Shown here one piece after another: positions 13,501 to 20,514 of a DNA stretch of 24,218 bases; the first letter of the stretch is position 1, and the number at the start of each line of letters is the position of its first letter. The position numbers were made by a program, and so were the translations under genes. The stretch comes from a virus: positions 1-24,218 of the IMG/VR virus record IMGVR_UViG_2162886015_000009, one strand, 5' to 3'. Below the pieces are notes generated by a model. The model was given only the letters and a program-made list of their open reading frames with translations. It had not been told where the DNA came from and searched no databases.

Positions 13501-14190
13501 GACCGTTGGATGGTCACGCACTCGTCGCAGCTCCACCAGAGCGCCGACTCGCTCAACAAGAGCGAGAAGGTCAGCCAGGCGTCGGTGCACTACCGCAAGG
13601 CCACCGACCCCACGAAGCGCTGCGACACCTGCACCATGTTCCGCGCGCCAAACGGCTGCACCCTGGTAACCGGGGTTATCAAGCCGGGCGACACGTGCGA
13701 CCGCTGGTACGGTGGCAACGCCACCAAGAGTCACGAGCCACCCGTCGCCGCTGGCCTCACGGTGATGGCCAGGGACACCGGCCGCATCCTGATGCTCCAG
13801 CGAGCACTCGTGGACGACGATCCCGCGGCGGGTCACTGGGAGTTCCCCGGTGGTTGCCTCGAGAACGGCGAGACGGGCCTCATGGGGGCGATCAGGGAGT
13901 GGCAGGAGGAGACAGGTTGCCTCCTGCCGCCGGGCCGTCTCGCGGGCACCTGGACCTCCGCTGACGGGGTCTACCAGGGCTTCGTCTACCTCGTCGACGC
14001 TGAGGCTGAGGTCGACTGGGACGGTGGCCGAGATGAAGTGATCAACCCGGATGACCCGGATGGTGACTACTTCGAGGCGCTGGCCTGGTGGGACCCTGAT
14101 CAGCTCACGAACAACCCTGCCGTGCGGTCGGAGCTCCTGCGTGACGTCGCAGAGATCCAGCGGCTGGTGAGGGAAGCGCGTGGCGAGTGA
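10573..14190 (+). CDS. Portal protein fused to ParB-like and Nudix hydrolase domains
   Basis: I chose GTG 10573 (AAGGGGG five bases upstream); GTG 10567, two codons earlier, is possible. About 1205 aa, more than twice a normal portal. Residues about 100-560 are the portal core, with LADLYSVARACIQLRKSEIR, then MLYLPMVPRRWTPYGFPPIE and QVCMAFDVQPMELGI, typical of siphovirus portals. Residues 560-865 are an Ala/Pro/Gly-rich linker. Residues about 870-985 hold a ParB-like nuclease-type domain (LKPAILVSV, RIVDGHHRALAYRQLGKP). A Cys cluster (RCDTCTMFRAPNGC...CDRWYGG, about 1017-1048) follows. Residues about 1060-1205 form a Nudix domain with a complete Nudix box, G-x5-E-x7-RE-W-Q-EE-T-G. The portal is the DNA-entry ring; the enzymatic tails would be displayed in each of 12 copies. 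The reading frame is uninterrupted. Confidence 0.9.
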   Translation: MAKRGSIISSAKHIPGGARPTSAPQGGGPNFGSISPLARSLDTGSSGGGSWNNSYGGFLPRPTDAFTEGAFGPFSPILPVPVDAPPPGAERAEPRREEYRVGWNLPVGQPGTEGIKLADFSTLRTLADLYSVARACIQLRKSEIRGLEWDIMPTSDAAKRMRNDHDAMRDFGERREKAVKFFRRPDPDYFSWNSWIDAVLEEVFVFDALSILIRPKWLKGRGKGLLGSDLDSLNLISGPTIRPLYDINGGFPRPPAPAYQQYLYGVPRSDLMTMITQRDIEQAGLSGSELKQFRGDQMLYLPMVPRRWTPYGFPPIERALIPVMSGLQKQAYQLDYFREGTVPAVFVSPGGSNQNMTPNQIRELQDALNAIAGDPAWKHKIIVLPADSQVHPQKNAQIADQFDEIVMNQVCMAFDVQPMELGIMPKVSATVSPGAANQMSKATQDIQERKATKPILTFLADIMTSVLHNIAGQEDMRFVFEGLEAEDDEALKTELLVKQIGAGLRSIDEGREELNLQPWGLPETSDPGWSTPNGWVPLVEATEARLTDALTGPLMELPEGASRATQMLTGAAPQGMPPSQQAIGYVPPTAPGAADKPGKTPPEAGTAPSASAAGLKPRVNPAISRRPGAMGTGQSTAAATPGHSAAGGSKTPAKDDDKTKPAAKKPAASPGKAKAIESELDALSRHVRKGRMLSTWTPRHVSHSLLARIAEANVEGGDIGIAISVVKATRRVDIDGQTVWLDQDLNQMENAAGGGGRVFPAHDVDDTEVPGGTPGSTAGGEPPRWAPAEGTSSGDTRSQGTFAHHPEGGNDAAMPPGRSRPGSQGGGPSMPNVDVWPRVEGGPGGGRDQAGVSSPPGAVKGVFGGAPAAEVIAVMSKNFPGKAIKWVKDAKWTREIVPLHDVDFDGEASWAAHHNTAHVQEFVDKLNSGKRLKPAILVSVPGKHRLRIVDGHHRALAYRQLGKPIDAFVGAVPDGDDRWMVTHSSQLHQSADSLNKSEKVSQASVHYRKATDPTKRCDTCTMFRAPNGCTLVTGVIKPGDTCDRWYGGNATKSHEPPVAAGLTVMARDTGRILMLQRALVDDDPAAGHWEFPGGCLENGETGLMGAIREWQEETGCLLPPGRLAGTWTSADGVYQGFVYLVDAEAEVDWDGGRDEVINPDDPDGDYFEALAWWDPDQLTNNPAVRSELLRDVAEIQRLVREARGE

Positions 14191-14398
14191 GGCCGATGAG
14201 ACGCTCAAGCTTCTCAGTGATCTTACCGCCGCGTTGAACGCTTGCGCCGAGGCCGGTCTCCGGCCTCAGCTCAGGCACGACACGGTGTACACGCGAGGTG
14301 GTTATGTCTTGCCACTCGATGACGGCAAGTGGGTGACACGTACGCTCCTCTACACGGAGTGGACCCCTGCCACTGAGTTCGACGACGACGATGAGTGA
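14180..14398 (+). CDS. Hypothetical acidic protein, 72 aa
   Basis: GTG 14180 overlaps the portal gene by 11 bases, with GAGGGAAG just upstream. The product begins MASEADETLKLLSDLTAALN, a helix, followed by a beta stretch (GLRPQLRHDTVYTRGGYVLP, then GKWVTRTLLYTEW) and an acidic tail (EFDDDDE). No motif is recognised. Being coupled to the portal suggests a head accessory role, without further support. Confidence 0.65.
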   Translation: MASEADETLKLLSDLTAALNACAEAGLRPQLRHDTVYTRGGYVLPLDDGKWVTRTLLYTEWTPATEFDDDDE

Positions 14399-14406
14399 CC
14401 ACGATG

Positions 14407-14415
14407 TGGTAAGAT
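14407..14415 (+). promoter_or_regulatory. Candidate extended -10 promoter for protease/capsid genes
   Basis: TGG plus TAAGAT (14410-14415) in the 45-base gap before the protease gene fits the extended -10 pattern. No -35 hexamer is apparent. It would allow extra transcription of the protease-scaffold and capsid genes. Confidence 0.35.
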
Positions 14416-14443
14416 CCCTACTGCCGCACTTGAGGAGCTGTGA

Positions 14444-17071
14444 ATGGCAGCCACGCTGACGTCAGCCGGTGAGCTGACCTTCATTTCGTTCCCGATCACC
14501 AAGTTTGAGGAGACCGGCGACGGCAACCTGTACGTCTATGGCAAGGCCACGGACGGCAGCGTCGACAGCGACGAGCAGATCGTCGACACCGAGTTCTCCG
14601 GCAAGGCCATCGCCAACTGGCTGGCTACCGGCGCCAACGTCCGCGTTCAGCACAACGCGCAGCGGGACCCAGCCGGTGTGGGCGTGGAAGTCAGCACCGA
14701 GTCCGACGGCTCCACCTGGGTGAAGAGCCTGGTGGTGGAGACCGAGGCGAAGAACCTGGTTCGGCACAAGGCACTCCGTGCCTACAGCGTCGGCATCGCC
14801 CGACCCAAGATCGTGCGGGACAACGTAGCTCGGAACGGCCGCATCGTCGACGGTGAGATCGTCGAGATCAGCCTGGTCGACCGACCCGCCAACAAGAACT
14901 GTGGCATCCAGCTGGTGAAGGCTGACAAGGACGGCAACGTCGAGTTCAGCGGCAAGGTCTTCGGCGCTGCCGACGTGCTCACCAAGGGTGCCTCCGCCAC
15001 GGTGGAGATCACGACGCCGGTCAACCCCGCCTTCAGTCCAGCCGATCTGGCGAAGCTGCTGCATCACCGCGCCACCGCGGAGAAGCGGCAGATGGACGCC
15101 AACGTGGGTGGCGGCGTCGATCGCGACAAGATCCCCGGTTCCGACTTCGCTGGCCGCGACCGCTCCTTCCCGATCGTCACACCTGGCGACGTCAGCGACG
15201 CCGCCAGCTCCATCGGTCGTGCCGGAGCAGACAACTACTCCAGCGATCAGCTGCGAGCGAACATCAGCCGGATCGCTCACCGCAAGGGCCCAGAGTTCGT
15301 GGCGGCGCTTCCGGAGTCCTGGAAGAGCGAGATGGAGGCTGTTGTGGCCAAGGGTGACGGTGCAGTCGTCGAGGACGACAACGACGACAACGAGGGTGGC
15401 GAGGTCAAGGCCGCCGACACCGGCAAGGACGGCGAGGAGAACGTCGCGGAGCCAGACGAGACCAAGGGCGCCAAGGGCGGCAAGACCTGCACCGGTTGCG
15501 GCAAGGGCTTCGACTCCGACTCCAAGCTGCGCAGCTGCCCAGGCTGTGGCAAGGCTCTTCCCAAGTCCGGTGGTCAGGACAAGGAAGACCTTGAGAAGGG
15601 TCACGGCGGCTGCAGCTGCGGTGGCGGCTCGTGCGACGGCTGTGGCAACTGCGCCGGCGACTGCGACAAGTGCATGGGCATGAAGACGGACAAGAGCGTC
15701 AGCTGCCCAGGCTGCTCTCAGGCGGTCACCACCAAGTTCTGCGGCGGCTGCGGTCACCAGGTGATCACTGTCGAGAAGAACGACACCCCTGGCGCGGGCG
15801 TTGTGGGCGTGGGTGCCTCCAACGTGGAGCCAGTACCGGCTCACCGCGAGCCTGACGGAACCGACATCGAGGCACTGGAGGCGGACGCAAGCATGCCGAC
15901 CACCCCCGACGCCAGCGTCAAGGCGGCACAGCGGCTCAAGTCCGTGGGTGTCCCCTCCGACATGGGCGTCATCCACGACCTGACTTGCGCGGCCTTCGAC
16001 CCCGTCGAGGTTGCCAAGACGTATCCCAACGAGAACCTGCACACGATCGACGTCGACGCGTGGCAGCAGAAGGCCCTCGACGCCGCGGCCAACTCGCCGC
16101 TGGCTGAGGCGCAGAAGATGACCGAGCTCTGGCAGCACGTGATCACGCTCAAGGGCGCCGATCACGAGATGCTGGACGAGGTCCGCGAGGAGTCGCACAA
16201 GTCCTTCCAGGACGCGAACCCCGGCCCGGGCACCTTCCCCACGCCTACGGAGCTCAGCCCCGTTCGATTCCGTCGCCCCGTCCTCACGGCCGGCCAGGCG
16301 AGTCACGGAACCGGCTACGACGGCCCCAACACCGCTCAGGTCCCGACGGACGGCGTCACGGCGGACGACTTCAACCGTGGTCCGCTGACCGACGGCCAGG
16401 CGGCGCAGAGCCCATCCAACAAGGGCCGCTCGTTCTACCGCAACGTGCAGCGTGACTCGGCTCGCAGCGCTCTCGCCGCGATGCACGACCACATCGCGCA
16501 GACCTTCCCCGACCTGTGCTCCATGCACGAAGATCACCACCCTGGTGCGGGTCCCGACGCCAACGCGCCGGCCACCCACGTGGGCAAGTCCGTCGAGGCT
16601 CCGGTGGAGTCCGTCGTTGAGCCCACCACCACGGTGACCCCTGAGCCCGCGGCGGAGCCGGTGGCTGAGGTGAAGAAGAGCAAGAAGGACAAGAAGATGG
16701 TCACGAAGGCGGCTACCGTCGACGCCGACCTCATCAAGTCCGCGGTCATCGACGCTCTCACGCCGCTGGCCACCCAGGTTGAGGAGCTCACCAAGGCTCT
16801 CAAGGACGAGCAGGCGAAGAACGTCGAGCTCGCCAAGACGGTCGATGAGCTCTCCAACCTCCCCGACCCCACGGTCGCAGCGTTCAAGGGTGTGGCTGCC
16901 CCTGACGCTCTCAAGTCTTCGACGTCGGTGGCGTCGACCGTTGCCAGCGCCGCGGAGCGGACGCAGGCGGCACTTATGGCGGCCCTCACTGAGGACGCTC
17001 GCCACAGCCCGGACCCAAGCGAGCGGGAAGCCGCTTGGACCAAGCTCTACCAGATGAGCGGCATCCAGTAA
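14444..17071 (+). CDS. Capsid maturation protease fused to zinc-ribbon array and scaffold domain, 875 aa
   Basis: ATG 14444 follows GAGGAG. Residues about 10-160 form a prohead protease of the HK97/XkdF type: YVYGKATDG...EQIVD..FS.KAI, NVRVQHN (His70), ALRAYSVGIARP (Ser115) and DGEIVEISLVDRPANKNC. His and Ser are the expected catalytic pair. Residues 240-297 carry an FPIVTPGDVSDAASSIGRAG...RIAHRKGPEF...LPESW module seen beside other phage proteases. Residues 349-436 are a Cys-rich array of CxxC knuckles (CTGCGKGF, CPGCGKAL, CSCGGGSCDGCGNCAGDCDKC, CPGCSQAV, CGGCG). After a long charged linker, residues about 740-875 have a basic KKSKKDKKM stretch and a coiled coil (VEELTKALKDEQAKNVELAK), like a capsid scaffold. 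The combination suggests one polypeptide that scaffolds and then cleaves the procapsid. The zinc array has no known need in this role. Confidence 0.85.
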   Translation: MAATLTSAGELTFISFPITKFEETGDGNLYVYGKATDGSVDSDEQIVDTEFSGKAIANWLATGANVRVQHNAQRDPAGVGVEVSTESDGSTWVKSLVVETEAKNLVRHKALRAYSVGIARPKIVRDNVARNGRIVDGEIVEISLVDRPANKNCGIQLVKADKDGNVEFSGKVFGAADVLTKGASATVEITTPVNPAFSPADLAKLLHHRATAEKRQMDANVGGGVDRDKIPGSDFAGRDRSFPIVTPGDVSDAASSIGRAGADNYSSDQLRANISRIAHRKGPEFVAALPESWKSEMEAVVAKGDGAVVEDDNDDNEGGEVKAADTGKDGEENVAEPDETKGAKGGKTCTGCGKGFDSDSKLRSCPGCGKALPKSGGQDKEDLEKGHGGCSCGGGSCDGCGNCAGDCDKCMGMKTDKSVSCPGCSQAVTTKFCGGCGHQVITVEKNDTPGAGVVGVGASNVEPVPAHREPDGTDIEALEADASMPTTPDASVKAAQRLKSVGVPSDMGVIHDLTCAAFDPVEVAKTYPNENLHTIDVDAWQQKALDAAANSPLAEAQKMTELWQHVITLKGADHEMLDEVREESHKSFQDANPGPGTFPTPTELSPVRFRRPVLTAGQASHGTGYDGPNTAQVPTDGVTADDFNRGPLTDGQAAQSPSNKGRSFYRNVQRDSARSALAAMHDHIAQTFPDLCSMHEDHHPGAGPDANAPATHVGKSVEAPVESVVEPTTTVTPEPAAEPVAEVKKSKKDKKMVTKAATVDADLIKSAVIDALTPLATQVEELTKALKDEQAKNVELAKTVDELSNLPDPTVAAFKGVAAPDALKSSTSVASTVASAAERTQAALMAALTEDARHSPDPSEREAAWTKLYQMSGIQ

Positions 17072-17133
17072 CATGGCTGCCGGCATCACTCCGGCATATG
17101 CCACCTGTATCGCTTTCGCGAAAGGAGACTCTC

Positions 17134-18948
17134 GTGGCTGACATCGTCACAGAGCCATCACTCACCCAGCCGGGTGACGCGCTCAAGAGCGCCGCGTCCG
17201 AGGCCTCGCGCTACTCGCGCTCGGGCGACATGCTCAAGAACAAGATGACCCACCTGGTCAAGGGTGCGGGGTTCGTCGGCAACGGCAACACCGCGCTCAG
17301 TGACCCCGCGGTCGTCACCACCAAGGCCCACCAGGCCACGATGGAGCTGCGCGCGGAGACGCACCGCGGCTACACCAACCGTGCCTCGGTCGTCAAGTCC
17401 ATGAACCCGGGCTTCCTCGACCAGTTCGGCAACCTGAAGACGGCACTCACCATGCCGTCCGTGGGCGAGCAGATCAGCCAGCTGGTCGGCGGGATGCCGG
17501 GTGGCGCGGACGCGCTGAAGTCCTTCACCGCGGGCAACCTCGGCATCGGCACGGTCTCGGGCCTGGTCCCCTTCGACCTGCTCGCGCCGTCGCGCCTGAT
17601 CTACCCGGTCTACACGGTCTTCCGCAACAAGCTGCCACGTCCGGCCGGCCAGGGCACGTCGCGCATCGAGCGCGTGTTCACCGGTATCTCGGGCTCGCAG
17701 ACCGGTGGCCAGGGTGTCCTCGACATCTCCATCCCTGAGCTCGTCCAGACGGGTGGCACGCTCGCGTCCACCTCCTGGCCGCTCAACCTGCCGGGCGCCG
17801 GCTCGCAGACCGAGGTCCAGCTCAACGTTCCGTACAAGTTCTTCGGCCTCACCGAGTCGCTCTCGTGGCTCGCGCAGTTCGCCGGCCAGGGCTTCGAGGA
17901 CATCTCCGCGCTCGCCAACCTCATCCTCCTCCAGGAGATGATGCTGGGCGAGGAGTACCAGATGCTGGCGGCCACGTCGCAGCCTCTGGCAACTCCGGCA
18001 ACTCCGACCGCCGCGGTTCGCACCGCAGGCTCGAACGAGACCGCGCTCAACACCACGCTCACCAACGTGGCCGTCGTCGCCAAGAACTACTACGGCGGCA
18101 CCGCGGGCTCCGCGAACTCGGGCGCCTTCGTGGTCGGCGCCGGCCAGGTCGTGGACGTCACGATCACGCCCGTCGCTGGCGCACTGTCGTACGACATCTA
18201 CGCCTACGACGGCGCGAACTACTACCTGATGGCGTCGGGTGTCGGTGGCACCAAGTACACGCTGCAGGGCTCGCTCCCGGCCACGACGACCAAGCCCGCC
18301 GCGGACACCGGCACCGGCTCGGCGACGCGCATGGAGGGTCTGATCCCGACCCTCACCGGCAAGTCGGCCTCGGCTGGCGTCTACCCCGCCAACTGGCAGG
18401 GTGGCTACGTCAACCAGAACGTCGGCCAGCACCTCAACTACAACGTCCTCTACACCGCCCTGCAGGGGCTGTGGGATGGCGCTCCCGGCTCCAGCAACAA
18501 CCCCGGCGCGTTCCGCGCCGACCCCGCGGAGATCGTCGGCGAGGGTGGCGACATCATGCGCCTCTCGAACGACATCATCTCGCAGGGCTCGGCCACGAAC
18601 TACCGCCTGTTCCTGGACCAGGCCGAGGTGGGCGGCGCCCGCGTCGGTGCGGCTGTGTCGGAGTTCCAGAACCCGATCACCCGCTCCATCCTGAAGCTCG
18701 TGGTTCACCCCTGGCTGACCCAGGGCACCGCGATGCTCATGACCTACCAGCTCCCGCAGACGTGGACCAACGTGGCCAACGCCTGGGAGATGACGATGGT
18801 CCAGGACTACGTCAGCATCGCGTGGCCGGTCATCGACGCCACGTTCCGCTACTCGCTCTTCATGTACGGCGCGCTCGTCTCGCACGCCCCGCAGTACTCC
18901 GGCATCCTCCAGGGTCTGCAGGTCAGCGACACCACGCCGTTCAGCTGA
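17134..18948 (+). CDS. Major capsid protein (HK97-like) with Ig/FN3-like insertion
   Basis: GTG 17134 lies five bases after AAAGGAGA, giving 604 aa; the frame is open further upstream but without a ribosome binding site. The N-terminal 120 residues are helical and charged, as in capsid delta domains. The core has LAPSRLIYPVYTVFRNKLPR, then the Gly-rich GISGSQTGGQG and VPYKFFGLTESLSWLAQFAG, with C-terminal LVVHPWLTQGTAMLMTYQLP and FRYSLFMYGALVSHAP. Residues about 280-397 are an insertion with TNVAVVAKNYYGG, VVDVTITPVAGALSYDIYAY and a YTLQGSLPATTTKPAADTG end, an Ig/FN3-like beta sandwich probably exposed on the capsid. Codons are almost all C/G-ending with many TCG serines, as for a very highly expressed gene. 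A strong hairpin follows. Confidence 0.9.
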   Translation: MADIVTEPSLTQPGDALKSAASEASRYSRSGDMLKNKMTHLVKGAGFVGNGNTALSDPAVVTTKAHQATMELRAETHRGYTNRASVVKSMNPGFLDQFGNLKTALTMPSVGEQISQLVGGMPGGADALKSFTAGNLGIGTVSGLVPFDLLAPSRLIYPVYTVFRNKLPRPAGQGTSRIERVFTGISGSQTGGQGVLDISIPELVQTGGTLASTSWPLNLPGAGSQTEVQLNVPYKFFGLTESLSWLAQFAGQGFEDISALANLILLQEMMLGEEYQMLAATSQPLATPATPTAAVRTAGSNETALNTTLTNVAVVAKNYYGGTAGSANSGAFVVGAGQVVDVTITPVAGALSYDIYAYDGANYYLMASGVGGTKYTLQGSLPATTTKPAADTGTGSATRMEGLIPTLTGKSASAGVYPANWQGGYVNQNVGQHLNYNVLYTALQGLWDGAPGSSNNPGAFRADPAEIVGEGGDIMRLSNDIISQGSATNYRLFLDQAEVGGARVGAAVSEFQNPITRSILKLVVHPWLTQGTAMLMTYQLPQTWTNVANAWEMTMVQDYVSIAWPVIDATFRYSLFMYGALVSHAPQYSGILQGLQVSDTTPFS

Positions 18949-18958
18949 TCCATCTCGT

Positions 18959-18986
18959 GAGGCCCCGCCGTCGCAGGCGGGGCCTC
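18959..18986 (+). terminator. 11-bp GC hairpin after the capsid gene
   Basis: GAGGCCCCGCC (18959-18969) pairs perfectly with GGCGGGGCCTC (18976-18986) around a 6-base loop, 10 bases after the capsid stop. There is no T-run. It probably terminates partially or protects the abundant capsid mRNA 3' end. Confidence 0.65.
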
Positions 18987-19008
18987 CCTCGCACGGAAGG
19001 CATGGCAC

Positions 19009-19329
19009 ATGGCCATCTTCGCCTCGGGTAGCGTGCAGACCACCACGGCTACCAACAGCGCGACCAAGGTGTTCGACACCACGTCGTCGCTCTACGCCAC
19101 GGGTGCGCACCTCACCAACCTGACCCTGGTCAACACCGGAAGCACCACGTGCTTCATCGGCATCGCCGCGGTCACCGTCACCGGTCTGCGCCTGGCACCC
19201 GGCCAGCAGATCACCATCTACGGCTACGACTACGTCAAGGGCAACACCGCCGGCGACGTGTACGCCATCACCGCCTCGGGCACCACGACCATCGAGGCCG
19301 GCCTCTCCACGGTCAACGCGACCGTCTGA
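19009..19329 (+). CDS. Small beta-rich virion protein, 106 aa (decoration-like, paralogue 1)
   Basis: ATG 19009 lies eight bases after GGAAGG. It starts MAIFASGSVQTTTATNSATK and contains LTLVNTGSTTCFIGIAAVTV followed by TGLRLAPGQQITIYGYDYVK and VYAITASGTTTIEAG. It is all strand, without Lys/Arg-rich or catalytic patches. The NTGSTT-x-(F/Y)-IG...TG..L.PG motif is shared with the next two genes. Sitting right after the capsid gene, and bracketed by hairpins, it is a good candidate for an abundant head decoration protein. Function is inferred. Confidence 0.75.
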   Translation: MAIFASGSVQTTTATNSATKVFDTTSSLYATGAHLTNLTLVNTGSTTCFIGIAAVTVTGLRLAPGQQITIYGYDYVKGNTAGDVYAITASGTTTIEAGLSTVNATV

Positions 19330-19342
19330 GGTCGCACGAACC

Positions 19343-19378
19343 GGGCTGGCCGGTGCTACCCCCGTCGCCGGCCAGCCC
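19343..19378 (+). terminator. 11-bp GC hairpin after decoration-like gene
   Basis: GGGCTGGCCGG (19343-19353) pairs perfectly with CCGGCCAGCCC (19368-19378), with a 14-base loop, 13 bases after the stop. The larger loop makes it weaker than the other two. Confidence 0.5.
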
Positions 19379-19405
19379 ACCCCCTCCATCCGAAAGGCAA
19401 CCACC

Positions 19406-19882
19406 GTGGCAGTGACCACCGTCTCCGTCCCGTCCTCGCCCGTCGTGGTCTTCGCGCCCTCGGGTTGGGACACAACCGCCACTCTGACCAACACGGGTCT
19501 CACCACGCTGTACCTGGGTCAGTCCGGCGTCACCGCGGCCACTGGCTTCCCGCTGCAGGCTGGCAAGAGCATGCAGGTCAGTTACAACGCCAAGGTGTAC
19601 GCGGTGGCAGCGGTCGATGCGATCAAGGCGCCGACCAGCACCGCCAGTGCCACCGTCGCACAGGGCGCGACCGCGATCACCGTCGCGTCGGGTGGCGCCA
19701 GCTTCACCAACGGCATGGTCATCGCGATCATCGACGGCAACAACACGGAGCTCGTCGTCGTGGGCGCCGGCTCGACGGGCACGAGTGTGGTCGTTGCCGC
19801 GACCGCGTTCGGTCACGCCAGTGGCACCGTCTTCGGCCAGTTCAACGGGCACCAGGGTGGCAGCATCCAGGTAGCGATGTGA
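19406..19882 (+). CDS. Beta-rich virion protein, 158 aa (decoration-like, paralogue 2 with extra module)
   Basis: GTG 19406 is eight bases after AAAGG. The N-terminal half has ATLTNTGLTTLYLGQSGVTA then ATGFPLQAGKSMQVSYNAKV and YAVAAVD, matching the 106-aa protein before it and the 94-aa protein after it. Residues about 80-146 are a second module (SATVAQGATAITVASGGASF, then IAIIDGNNTELVVVG and FGHASGTVFGQF) that also appears in the connector gene at 21391 and the tail protein at 23682. There is no signal or membrane segment. A role as a capsid decoration or surface protein is inferred from place and fold. Confidence 0.75.
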   Translation: MAVTTVSVPSSPVVVFAPSGWDTTATLTNTGLTTLYLGQSGVTAATGFPLQAGKSMQVSYNAKVYAVAAVDAIKAPTSTASATVAQGATAITVASGGASFTNGMVIAIIDGNNTELVVVGAGSTGTSVVVAATAFGHASGTVFGQFNGHQGGSIQVAM

Positions 19883-19889
19883 GGAACTG

Positions 19890-20174
19890 ATGGCTCTCGT
19901 CGCAAGCGCGAAGGCGCCAACCGCTGCCTCCACCGTGCTCTTCACCGTGCCCAACGGGCCGTGTCAGGTGACCATCTCCAACACCAGCGGTGGCACGATC
20001 TACATCGGCTTCGGCCCCAACGCGGTCTCGGCCACCAACGGCTTCGCCATCCCGAACGGAGCTCCACCGGTGCCCTTTACGGGGTACCCTGGATCTGCCG
20101 GCGCGGCGGTCAACGTGATCGCTCCTGGAACGATCTCCGGCGTGGTAAGCTGGCTTATCTCCACGCCCCAGTAG
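19890..20174 (+). CDS. Beta-rich virion protein, 94 aa (decoration-like, paralogue 3)
   Basis: ATG 19890 is close to GAGGAA (19881-19886), seven bases after the previous stop. It reads MALVASAKAPTAASTVLFTV, then CQVTISNTSGGTIYIGFGPN and AVSATNGFAIPNG, the same NT-x(2-3)-T-(I/L)Y-(I/L)G...T.G(F)..(P/L).G core as its two neighbours. The C-terminus (AAVNVIAPGTISGVVSWLIS) is again strand. It completes a tandem set of three related small proteins behind the capsid gene. Confidence 0.75.
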   Translation: MALVASAKAPTAASTVLFTVPNGPCQVTISNTSGGTIYIGFGPNAVSATNGFAIPNGAPPVPFTGYPGSAGAAVNVIAPGTISGVVSWLISTPQ

Positions 20175-20183
20175 GAGGACGCG

Positions 20184-20465
20184 ATGAGTGACGTAACTGT
20201 CCAGCTGCCACCAGGCTGCAAGGGACTCGACTGCAAGGACGGCACGAGGTACACCGCCAAGAAGGCTGGTGGCTTCGTCAAGGTCGATGAGCGTCACGCT
20301 CGCGCGATCAACCAGGGCCAGTACGGTGAGCAGAACCTCATGAACGCCAAGGGGCAGCAGTCCTTCGGCACCCGGAAGGGTCAGCTCTGCGAGCCGTGTG
20401 GCCGCCTCTGGAACTCCTGGACGAAGATCTGCAACAAGTGTGGGGCGGAGACCGTCACCGTCTAG
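20184..20465 (+). CDS. Conserved phage zinc-ribbon hypothetical, 93 aa
   Basis: ATG 20184 follows AGGAGGA. The sequence has PPGCKGLDCKDGTRYTAKKA with C12 and C17, then VDERHARAIN, and a C-terminal ribbon C69-x2-C72 ... C83-x2-C86 (LCEPCGRLWNSWTKICNKCG). I recall the combination GC.GLDC.DGT.Y.A, a D.HA.AI motif and a final CxxC...CxxC ribbon from many actinophage head regions, always uncharacterised. It may bind DNA or another head protein. The neighbour downstream also carries Cys/His sites. Confidence 0.75.
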   Translation: MSDVTVQLPPGCKGLDCKDGTRYTAKKAGGFVKVDERHARAINQGQYGEQNLMNAKGQQSFGTRKGQLCEPCGRLWNSWTKICNKCGAETVTV

Positions 20466-20514
20466 GTTGTTCGTCTCCTGGGCGGGAAACCGAACGGAAC
20501 AGAAAGAGGTCGCC

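Noticed and set aside
20144-20152. Extended -10-like TGGTAAGCT before the 93-aa gene
   Set aside because: It lies within the coding sequence of the preceding gene (VVSW codons), has no -35, and the next genes are close enough for readthrough.
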